Positions 1 through 4,188 of a DNA stretch of 7,080 nucleotides are shown in pieces. The position numbers were made by a program, and so were the translations under genes. Under the pieces are notes generated by a model, which was not told the DNA's origin, did no database searches, and saw only the letters and a list, made by a program, of their open reading frames with translations. Positions within the stretch are counted from its first letter, which is position 1. Each line of letters opens with the position of its first letter. The stretch is from Acidobacteriota bacterium (GTDB lineage Bacteria; Acidobacteriota; Terriglobia; Versatilivoradales; Versatilivoraceae): assembly GCA_028875135.1 (NCBI GenBank), contig JAPPFQ010000405.1:1-7080 (forward strand), in the 5' to 3' direction.

Positions 1-1
1 A

Positions 2-103
2 GACTGGCAGGGTCGGCACTTGGAAGCAGAAACGCAGACGGGGGAAAGGCCTGCTGACGACGATATTGTGGACGCTTTGGCGTTTCTCCGGGAATCCAAT
101 TGA
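2..103 (+). CDS. 3' end of an unidentified protein (partial, tentative)
   Basis: Frame 2 is open from the window edge to a TGA at 101-103, giving about 33 residues. The peptide is acidic and ends ...ADDDIVDALAFLRESN, which reads more like real protein than the two other frames here: frame 1 stops at 55-57 and frame 3 is rich in Lys, Arg and Trp. I do not recognise a family. The stop lies exactly where the HsdR-like reading frame begins to resemble its family, so this may be an upstream gene cut short at a recombination junction. It is too short for a firm call. Confidence 0.22.
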   Translation, partial: DWQGRHLEAETQTGERPADDDIVDALAFLRESN

Positions 104-404
104 GGAGCTCGCCTTCTACGACGCGCACGAGACCAACGACGGCGCTGTCCAGGTCCTCGCCGACGAAACGTTGCGCGACATCGCCCGCGAGCTGGTCGAG
201 ACGGTGCGGGGCAATGTCACCATCGACTGGACGCTGCGCGAGAATGTCCGCGCCAACCTCCGCCGGCTGGTCAAGCGCATCCTGCGCAAGCACGGCTACC
301 CGCCCGACAAGCAGGAGAAGGCAACCCGCACGGTGCTGGAACAGGCCGAGGTCCTGTCGGAGGGATGGGCGGTGGCGGGTGGAGAAGCGCCGGGATCCAA
401 CTAA
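66..404 (+). pseudogene. hsdR: C-terminal stub of type I restriction subunit HsdR (DUF3387 region)
   Basis: HsdR is the ATP-dependent DNA-translocating and cleaving subunit of type I restriction enzymes, usually around 800-1100 residues. Only its extreme C-terminus is present. From about base 102 the translation is strongly HsdR-like: ELAFYDAHETND, then DETLRDIARELVETVR, NVTIDWTLRENVRANL, KRILRKHGYPPDKQEKA and TVLEQAEVLSEGW, ending at TAA 402-404. The frame stays open to the left edge, but the residues before base 102 (WTLWRFSGN...) do not resemble the helical, Glu/Leu-rich segment that normally precedes this motif. No helicase or nuclease motif is visible. TTG 66 is only the most upstream available start and has no Shine-Dalgarno sequence. 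The best reading is a 5'-truncated remnant. The alternative, a frameshift with the rest of the gene outside the window, cannot be excluded. Confidence 0.72.
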
Positions 405-416
405 AATTGGATACCG
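391..416. repeat. Inverted repeat spanning the hsdR-stub stop codon
   Basis: The arms CGGGATCCAA (391-400) and TTGGATACCG (407-416) pair at 9 of 10 positions around a six-base loop, CTAAAA, that contains the TAA stop. There is no T-run after it, so a rho-independent terminator is not well supported. It may be an mRNA 3'-end hairpin or part of a regulatory pair with the inverted repeat at 421-455. Confidence 0.5.
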
Positions 417-420
417 GGCG

Positions 421-455
421 ACGCCGAGATTGTCGACACATTGGTCTCTCGGCGT
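421..455. promoter_or_regulatory. Perfect 9-bp inverted repeat upstream of hicA (candidate operator)
   Basis: ACGCCGAGA (421-429) is the exact reverse complement of TCTCGGCGT (447-455), separated by 17 bases. Inside the spacer is a second palindrome, TGTCGACA (431-438). The repeat ends 32 bases before the hicA ATG, a position suitable for autoregulation, which is established for several hicAB loci. No convincing -35/-10 pair was found. An RNA hairpin that insulates hicA from upstream reading is the alternative. The function is inferred; only the symmetry is seen. Confidence 0.45.
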
Positions 456-487
456 ACCTCCCAGGGGTGACTTAAAGTTACGGAACC

Positions 488-679
488 ATGCCCAAAGTTC
501 GCGATGCAATTCGTCTGGTGGAGCGGAACGGGTGGCGATTGGTTCGGACCAGGGGAAGCCATCGCCAGTATCGGCACCCCGACAAGCCAGGAACCGTGAC
601 CATCGCCGGAAAACCGGGTGACGATCTTCCACCGGGGACATGGAACAGCATTGTGAAGCAATCCGGACTGAAGGAGTGA
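488..679 (+). CDS. hicA: HicA family toxin (mRNA interferase)
   Basis: This 63-residue protein has the HicA layout: a short double-stranded-RNA-binding-like fold with an N-terminal helix (KVRDAIRLVERNGWRLVR), the conserved RTRGSHRQYRHP segment, and a C-terminal TWNSIVKQSGLKE helix. HicA toxins cleave mRNA in the cytoplasm, and the His of the GSH motif (residue 25) is the family's catalytic residue; it is present here. Length is typical. The start ATG has only a weak upstream purine stretch (cgga), as often seen for a toxin kept at low translation. The TGA at 677-679 is followed seven bases later by hicB. Nothing looks broken, so the toxin is probably functional. Confidence 0.93.
   Translation: MPKVRDAIRLVERNGWRLVRTRGSHRQYRHPDKPGTVTIAGKPGDDLPPGTWNSIVKQSGLKE
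671..676 (+). promoter_or_regulatory. Strong ribosome binding site for hicB inside hicA
   Basis: AAGGAG ends 10 bases before the hicB ATG and overlaps the last hicA codons. It fixes the hicB start and contrasts with the weak site in front of hicA. Confidence 0.75.
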
Positions 680-686
680 TCTAAAG

Positions 687-908
687 ATGCAATACACCAT
701 CGTGATTGAAAAGGCGCCGGGTAACTACGCGGCCTACGTTCCCGACCTGCCCGGCTGCGTGGCAACCGGAGCGACCAGGGAAGAGGCGGTCAGGGAGATG
801 CGCCAAGCGATCGAGTTTCACATCGAGAGCTTGCGCGAACACGGTGAGCCGGTGCCGGAACCGCGGTGCACCGCAACAGTAGTCGATGTGGCCGCCGTCG
901 CCGGATAG
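687..908 (+). CDS. hicB: HicB family antitoxin
   Basis: This 73-residue protein matches the short HicB/UPF0150 form: MQYTIVIEKAPGNYAAYVPDLPGC is the hallmark N-terminus, followed by VATGATREEAVREMRQAIEFHIESL and the EHGEPVPEP turn. HicB binds and neutralises HicA in the cytoplasm. The partial RNase-H-like fold fills residues 1-60. The tail (CTATVVDVAAVAG) shows no ribbon-helix-helix or helix-turn-helix, so this form may not itself bind DNA, unlike longer HicB proteins. A strong AAGGAG (671-676) lies inside the end of hicA, ten bases before the ATG, while hicA has only a weak site. This favours antitoxin over toxin synthesis. Gene order is toxin first, as usual for hicAB. Confidence 0.93.
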   Translation: MQYTIVIEKAPGNYAAYVPDLPGCVATGATREEAVREMRQAIEFHIESLREHGEPVPEPRCTATVVDVAAVAG

Positions 909-937
909 CGGGGCACGGATAAGGTTACGAGACGGAG

Positions 938-1100
938 TTGAATCCGGGTGCCATTGATATCACGGCGGAGCAGTGCAAGACCGGTCTGGCGTTGCTCGCG
1001 AGCCACCTGTCGAACACCACGACCCGGGTCTACGGTTCCCGCCGACAGAGCGGCCGGCTTCCGCATCGCAGGGAAATTGAGCGGCAGGCGAAGGAAGAGT
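938..1100 (+). pseudogene. N-terminal remnant of an MntA-like minimal nucleotidyltransferase (candidate antitoxin)
   Basis: The frame from TTG 938 reads LNPGAIDITAEQCKTGLALL, then ASHLSNTTTRVYGSRRQSGRLPH. This has the shape of the start of minimal nucleotidyltransferases: a short 'xxDITxEQ' lead, a helix ending in 'HL', a strand, then the GSR motif (bases 1034-1042) with R..G..R/PH after it. Known members, including MntA antitoxins of HEPN-MNT pairs, continue directly with SDxDL, whose Asp residues bind metal. Here the Asp motif is absent (HRREIERQAKEEY follows) and the frame runs into a palindromic repeat at 1102. No HEPN partner is visible. A truncated, inactive remnant is therefore inferred. 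The similarity is judged by eye over about 40 residues. The frame stays open to 1372, but the later part is antisense to the PIN gene and meaningless. Confidence 0.45.
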
Positions 1101-1101
1101 A

Positions 1102-1128
1102 TGCGGGCGGGACGCCCGCGCTCCCGGG
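1102..1128. repeat. REP-like palindromic repeat, copy 1
   Basis: A 27-base segment contains GCGGGCG (1103-1109) and its reverse complement CGCCCGC (1113-1119) around a GGA spacer, followed by GCTCCCGGG. An identical 27-base copy in the same orientation lies at 6518-6544. From memory, similar palindromes are scattered between genes in several Acidobacteriota, Verrucomicrobiota and Planctomycetota genomes; this was not searched. Confidence 0.8.
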
Positions 1129-1129
1129 G

Positions 1130-1287
1130 ATGTCGTCCCGATGGTGCGGTGGAGGATATCCGGCGGGCGACTTCTCTGAAAGTCGGCGGGCGTCCTTTGG
1201 AAAACGGCCGTTTTCCCGCTATCCGGCGCCCTCACCCACCCCGGGCGGATCATACGAGGGTGAAACAAGTTTTATTTCAAATCGGGA
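1130..1287. other. Non-coding stretch with several small inverted and direct repeats
   Basis: No convincing gene is seen. The stretch holds a 9-base direct repeat CGGCGGGCG (1161-1169 and 1184-1192), between whose copies sits a hairpin CGACTT/AAGTCG (1168-1185), and a perfect 18-bp palindrome (1199-1216). TATCCGGCG occurs twice. It lies downstream of the PIN toxin gene on the minus strand and may carry its transcript end, but no clear terminator with a T-run was found. Confidence 0.4.
1199..1216. repeat. Perfect 18-bp palindrome
   Basis: GGAAAACGG (1199-1207) is followed with no spacer by its exact reverse complement CCGTTTTCC (1208-1216). Zero-spacer palindromes of this length can be protein-binding sites or decayed hairpin repeats. 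It sits about 70 bases beyond the end of the PIN toxin gene, not at a promoter. Confidence 0.7.
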
Positions 1288-1719
1288 CTACAGAACCGCC
1301 ATTTCTTCCAAGAACGTTCGGGCAGACACGATTCGCACTCCCCTATACGCCTCAAGGTCAAGCAAGTCGTGATCGCCTGTTACGATCCAGGACGCACCCA
1401 CGCCCTGTGCGCACGCGATCACATGTTCATCATCAGGGTCACGACACACTGACCCAATGTTCGGCAATGCCTTTTTCCACACCGTCCCAATTGTCTTCAA
1501 GGTGTGACACCAGGCCCGCACATCTGCATCCGAATAGCCGTAGGCTTTTTTCAGGCGCGGATGGTGAAGTGACCGCGTCACTTCTTCCATCAAGATCGGG
1601 GAAAGATAAAGGGTGTAGACGTTCTGTTCAGCAAGTTCAATGACCCGTCCTGGCACACTCTCCCGAAACAGAAAGGCACTCACCAAAACGGAGGTATCAA
1701 TGACGGCGCTCTTTGGCAT
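1288..1719 (-). CDS. PIN-domain toxin (putative ribonuclease, COG1569-like)
   Basis: This 143-residue protein is a PIN-fold nuclease of the type often annotated 'putative toxin-antitoxin system toxin component, PIN family'. It starts MPKSAVIDTSVLVSAF with the first acidic residue at D8, carries E45/E46 in LMEEVTRSLHHPRLKK, then RDPDDEHVIACA (D94, D96, D97) and IVTGDHDLLDL (D116, D118). All four acidic positions of the metal-dependent active site can be accounted for, so it should be catalytically intact. Such toxins cleave RNA in the cytoplasm. The ATG lies inside the 3' end of the antitoxin gene (23-base overlap), with AGGAA about 10 bases upstream, so translation is probably coupled. Its partner is the AbrB-type antitoxin just upstream. 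Confidence 0.9.
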   Translation of the reverse strand: MPKSAVIDTSVLVSAFLFRESVPGRVIELAEQNVYTLYLSPILMEEVTRSLHHPRLKKAYGYSDADVRAWCHTLKTIGTVWKKALPNIGSVCRDPDDEHVIACAQGVGASWIVTGDHDLLDLEAYRGVRIVSARTFLEEMAVL

Positions 1720-1966
1720 ACTTTCGGCGTTCCTGGTTCACTACATCCATAATCTCAGCTTCCTGGGCCGCCGACGGTTCCCGAGAGCGTACACTCACTG
1801 GCCGCAGCAACACACCGCCTTCCGTGAACCGGGGTTCCAAGTAGTCACCCTCTCCCAGGTTCATGACTTCCCGCACCTTGCGGGACAGCGTAATCTGCCC
1901 GGCCCGCCGGACCCTCACAAGATCCAATCCGACTTGCCGGGATGAGATGTCCTTGTTTTTCTTCAT
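1697..1966 (-). CDS. AbrB/SpoVT-type antitoxin paired with the PIN toxin
   Basis: This 89-residue protein has a swapped-hairpin AbrB-like DNA-binding domain at about residues 16-57: VRVRRAGQITLSRKVREVM, then LGEGDYLEPRFTEGGVLLRPV. The C-terminal part (SAAQEAEIMDVVNQERRKYA) is a charged helix of the kind that wraps the toxin. The expected role is to neutralise the PIN toxin and, with it, repress the shared promoter. The ATG is preceded on the minus strand by AAAAAGG about nine bases upstream. The gene overlaps the toxin gene by 23 bases, making one operon in the antitoxin-first order. Upstream DNA is conspicuously AT-rich compared with the surroundings, consistent with a promoter and possibly with acquisition from elsewhere. 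Confidence 0.87.
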   Translation of the reverse strand: MKKNKDISSRQVGLDLVRVRRAGQITLSRKVREVMNLGEGDYLEPRFTEGGVLLRPVSVRSREPSAAQEAEIMDVVNQERRKYAKERRH

Positions 1967-1970
1967 ATCA

Positions 1971-1989
1971 AAATACCTTTTTCGTATTT
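1971..1989 (-). promoter_or_regulatory. Inverted repeat over the antitoxin ribosome binding site (candidate operator)
   Basis: AAATAC (1971-1976) and GTATTT (1984-1989) are exact reverse complements with a 7-base spacer. Read on the minus strand, the AAAAAGG ribosome binding site of the AbrB antitoxin lies in the spacer and edge of one arm, four bases before its ATG. Autorepression by antitoxin-toxin complexes at such short repeats is usual for AbrB/VapB-type loci; binding here is inferred. Confidence 0.4.
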
Positions 1990-2006
1990 GACGATTTTCT
2001 TATTTA

Positions 2007-2036
2007 CTTATGCCATGAACCGGGCCATAAAGCAAG
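2007..2036 (-). promoter_or_regulatory. Possible sigma-70-like promoter for the PIN toxin-antitoxin operon
   Basis: On the minus strand TTGCTT (2036-2031) is followed after 17 bases by CATAAG, which matches four of six consensus -10 positions, in an AT-rich stretch about 45 bases upstream of the antitoxin ATG. The match is partial and the sigma factors of this organism are unknown. Confidence 0.25.
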
Positions 2037-2109
2037 TAATCCGCTCCGGGCAGTCAGATCAATTGTTCTCCCTGATTTCCATACGGTCTCCAGGTGTGTG
2101 TTGCGCATG

Positions 2110-2162
2110 AAGACGCGAAGAAGTCTTGCCGACCTTCTCAGAGGGGGTTCTTGCGTCTTTTT
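2110..2162 (+). terminator. Bulged 12-bp hairpin with T-run (terminator-like or leader element)
   Basis: AAGACGC-g-AAGAA (2110-2122, one bulged G) pairs with TTCTT-GCGTCTT (2148-2159) across a 25-base loop; a five-T run (2158-2162) closes the 3' side. Shape and T-run fit a plus-strand intrinsic terminator, though the loop is long. No plus-strand gene lies between hicB and this point, apart from the nucleotidyltransferase remnant and repeats, so what it would terminate is unclear. It may act as a leader attenuator or end a short RNA. Confidence 0.4.
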
Positions 2163-2190
2163 GCTCTTCGGCAAATTGCTGTGATATATG
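2161..2190 (+). promoter_or_regulatory. Possible promoter for vapB
   Basis: TTGCTC (2161-2166) and TATATG (2185-2190) are 18 bases apart and lie about 45 bases before the vapB ATG. Both boxes match the sigma-70 consensus only partly. If real, this promoter probably also drives the downstream Tat lipoprotein gene, because no other promoter is evident between the two genes. Confidence 0.3.
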
Positions 2191-2232
2191 CCGCGATGCA
2201 GGTACCCTGTGAGTCTGAGTCGAGGAGTCGTC

Positions 2233-2466
2233 ATGCAAACTACCGCAAAGCTGTTTTTCGACGGTCGCAGTCAGGCCGTTCGGATACCGAAAGCCTATCG
2301 GTTCGAGGGGGTCGATGAGGTGAGTATCCGCAGGGAAGGCGATGCATTGGTCATTGCGCCGGTTCGCAAGACGTGGAGATCCTATGCCGGCGAAGCGCCT
2401 CCTGTGGGAGAGGATTTCCTGGCCGACCGTCCCGAGTTGACGGATGGCGGCCGAGTCGCGTATTGA
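2233..2466 (+). CDS. vapB: VapB family antitoxin (AbrB fold), partner toxin missing
   Basis: This 77-residue protein matches the VapB/MazE-like AbrB fold: TAKLFFDGRSQAVRIPKAYR is the family's signature N-terminus, followed by FEGVDEVSIRREGDALVIAP and a C-terminal tail with W48 that normally contacts the toxin. It should bind DNA as a dimer and neutralise a VapC PIN toxin. ATG 2233 is chosen because GAGGAG (2222-2227) sits five bases upstream and translation then begins at the conserved MQTTAKLF. The in-frame ATG at 2188 has no ribosome binding site and adds unconserved residues. A complete vapC does not follow. The TGATG junction at 2464-2468 is kept, but the toxin reading frame is lost after about seven codons. 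The gene is an orphan or cross-acts with another toxin. Confidence 0.88.
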   Translation: MQTTAKLFFDGRSQAVRIPKAYRFEGVDEVSIRREGDALVIAPVRKTWRSYAGEAPPVGEDFLADRPELTDGGRVAY

Positions 2467-2486
2467 TGCGATACAAGCTGGGCACC
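2466..2486 (+). pseudogene. Apparent vapC N-terminal scar
   Basis: The ATG overlapping the vapB stop (TGATG) opens the codons for MRYKLGT. VapC toxins very commonly begin M-[RK]-Y-x-L-D-T-N, so this looks like a VapC start in which the Asp codon reads GGC instead of GAC and everything after Thr has been replaced. The frame continues directly into the Tat lipoprotein. Seven residues are a thin basis, but the position at the TGATG junction is exactly where vapC would begin. Confidence 0.4.
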
Positions 2487-2492
2487 GGAGGA
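2487..2492 (+). promoter_or_regulatory. Ribosome binding site deciding the Tat lipoprotein start
   Basis: GGAGGA sits three to five bases (depending on pairing register) before ATG 2496 and supports that start over the in-frame ATG at 2466. Confidence 0.6.
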
Positions 2493-2495
2493 TTC

Positions 2496-4145
2496 ATGGA
2501 AAGCAATGATGGAGTCGTGGGACAGTGGAATTCGACGGCCTTGAGTCGCCGGCGCTTTCTGGGAACGGCGGGGGCCCTGGTGGGAAGCTCCTGGCTGGCC
2601 GGGCTGCCGGGCTGCTCGGGGGGGGGGTACGGGCTCGACCAGGCACGGCGCAAGGCGGTGGAGCGTCGTCGGAGGCTGATCCTGGACGACGACGGGGACC
2701 TGGTCTACGACCCCGAGGCGGCCAAGGGAGCCGAGGCCTTTGCGGGGCTGCGAATCCAGCCCATCCTGGGAACCCCGGTGGACAGCATCGCCTGGTGCAT
2801 CATGTGGGGCATCGCTCAGGGTCCGGGGCAGACCCGCTACTGGGAAACCCAGCAGCAGGACCGGCCGCTCAATGAGGCCATCCACGATCCGACGCCCATC
2901 ATGGTCGAGGGAATCCACCGCCAGGGCCTGGAGGTCTTCGGGTCGATCCGCATGAACGACACCCACGATGCCTTCGGGATGCCCGAGGGGAAGCTGGTCT
3001 ATCCCCTGAAGTTGGCCCATCCGGAATGGCTGCTGGGAGAGCGGAGCCAGAAAGGGAGCCCCTTCACCACCCTGGAGGCGGCCATGTGGTCCGGCCTGAA
3101 TTTCGCCATACCGGAAGTTCGGGAGGACCGGCTCTGGTGGGTCCGCCACAGCGCCGAGAACTACGACCTGGACGGGATCGACCTGAACTTCTTTCGCATG
3201 CCCTGGTACTTCAAGCCCGGGGAGGTAGAAGCGGGAGCGCCTCTCATGAACGAGCTGATCCAGGGGGCTCACCGGATTGTGAGGAAGGTGTCGGAATCAC
3301 GCCAAAGGCCCCTGCTTCTGGGCGTGAGGGTTCCGGGAACCTTGCAGGCCTGCAATGGCATCGGCCTGGACGTGGAGACCTGGCTCAAGCAGGGTTGGGT
3401 GGACCGGATGCTGATCGGCGGGGGATACACGGTCTTCACCAATCCGGCGCAGGAGCTGGTGAGGCTGGGACACAGCCACGACGTCCCCGTCTACCCCTGC
3501 ATCAATTGCGGCCTGCAGGTGTTCGGTTCGGATGAGACCATGCGGGGTGCGGCCGCCAACATCTTCCAGGCGGGAGCCGACGGGATCTACCTCTGGAACT
3601 ACCACTACCGCAAGGTGCCCATGCTGGCCTACGGCCGTCCGGTCCCGGAGGCTTACGGGCTGCTTGAGGACATTGGGTCGGCCTCGAGCCTTCAGTTCCG
3701 GGACAAGCGCTTCGGGGTGGACTACATCCAGAACATCGGACCCTACGCCATCGCCAGCCACCCGGGGCAGCTTCCCCTGGAGCTGAGCCGGGGCAATCCG
3801 GGGCCGGCCGCTGCCGTTGAGCTACCGGTGGGGGACGACCTGGGGGTCGCCGGAGCCTCGGGTCGGCCCGGCTTGGTCCGCCTGGACCTGGATATCGAAG
3901 GTCTGAACCGGGGCGAACGCATCGCCGGCCGGCTCAATGGGGGAGAGTTGACCCTGGAAGCCGTCGAGCCCAGCGGGGCGGATGTTCCGGAGGGCCTGAA
4001 GCGCCGTGGCTGCCCGGTTCAAGCGGCAAGGGTCCGCCAGGGAATCAATCGGCTCGAGGTCTGGGTGGAAAAGGGCGGAAGGCGCCAGGACGGGCTGAAA
4101 CTCCGCGGCGTCTGGCTCACGGTCAAGTACCCTCCGGCTGCCTGA
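2496..4145 (+). CDS. Tat-exported lipoprotein with glycosyl-hydrolase-like (GH10-like/COG1649-type) barrel
   Basis: This 549-residue protein has a twin-arginine signal (SRRRFLG, residues 17-23), a hydrophobic stretch and a lipobox LPGC with C40, so it is predicted to be folded in the cytoplasm, exported by Tat and lipid-anchored. Residues about 80-425 look like a (beta/alpha)8 barrel of the glycosyl-hydrolase-like families: LAHPEWLLGERS (173-184), DLDGIDLNFFR (224-234, a typical catalytic-strand pattern) and ADGIYLWNYHYRK (361-373). Residues 440-549 are beta-rich (GINRLEVWV, LRGVWLTVKYP) and resemble an appended beta-sandwich. Enzymatic activity is inferred and no substrate can be named. ATG 2496 is supported by GGAGGA; the in-frame ATG at 2466 would add ten residues. 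A run of ten Gs follows the lipobox codon. The gene lies 29 bases after vapB and converges with the sialidase-like gene. Confidence 0.72.
   Translation: MESNDGVVGQWNSTALSRRRFLGTAGALVGSSWLAGLPGCSGGGYGLDQARRKAVERRRRLILDDDGDLVYDPEAAKGAEAFAGLRIQPILGTPVDSIAWCIMWGIAQGPGQTRYWETQQQDRPLNEAIHDPTPIMVEGIHRQGLEVFGSIRMNDTHDAFGMPEGKLVYPLKLAHPEWLLGERSQKGSPFTTLEAAMWSGLNFAIPEVREDRLWWVRHSAENYDLDGIDLNFFRMPWYFKPGEVEAGAPLMNELIQGAHRIVRKVSESRQRPLLLGVRVPGTLQACNGIGLDVETWLKQGWVDRMLIGGGYTVFTNPAQELVRLGHSHDVPVYPCINCGLQVFGSDETMRGAAANIFQAGADGIYLWNYHYRKVPMLAYGRPVPEAYGLLEDIGSASSLQFRDKRFGVDYIQNIGPYAIASHPGQLPLELSRGNPGPAAAVELPVGDDLGVAGASGRPGLVRLDLDIEGLNRGERIAGRLNGGELTLEAVEPSGADVPEGLKRRGCPVQAARVRQGINRLEVWVEKGGRRQDGLKLRGVWLTVKYPPAA
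2618..2627 (+). repeat. Ten-G homopolymer within the lipoprotein gene
   Basis: Ten consecutive Gs encode part of the flexible Ser-Gly-Gly-Gly linker (residues 41-44) right after lipobox C40. The frame is intact at ten Gs; one base more or less would shift the whole enzyme out of frame. Confidence 0.9.
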
Positions 4146-4188
4146 CCGGGAGCGCGCCACAGCCGCGCGGTTGCCGAGAAAGGCGGGC

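Noticed and set aside
473..933. Imperfect 14-base direct repeat flanking hicAB (TAAAGTTACGGAAC and TAAGGTTACGAGAC), as if hicAB were an integron-like cassette
   Set aside because: Only 11 of 14 bases match, which is expected by chance at this distance, and no attC-like R/L core structure or integrase was found.
1261..1279. TGAAA/TTTCA hairpin just after the PIN toxin stop as a terminator
   Set aside because: The stem is five A/T-rich pairs with a 9-base loop, too weak to call.
1288..1945. Plus-strand open frames across the PIN/AbrB genes
   Set aside because: They are antisense to two clearly recognisable genes and show no domain features.
2004..2234. A 76-codon minus-strand open frame opposite the vapB leader
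   Set aside because: No recognisable family, no good ribosome binding site, and it covers the hairpin and promoter-like region; most likely spurious.
4151..4170. GCGCG/CGCGC mini-hairpin in the 43-base gap between the convergent genes as a bidirectional terminator
   Set aside because: The stem has only five base pairs and no T-run on either side; in such GC-rich DNA this is expected by chance.
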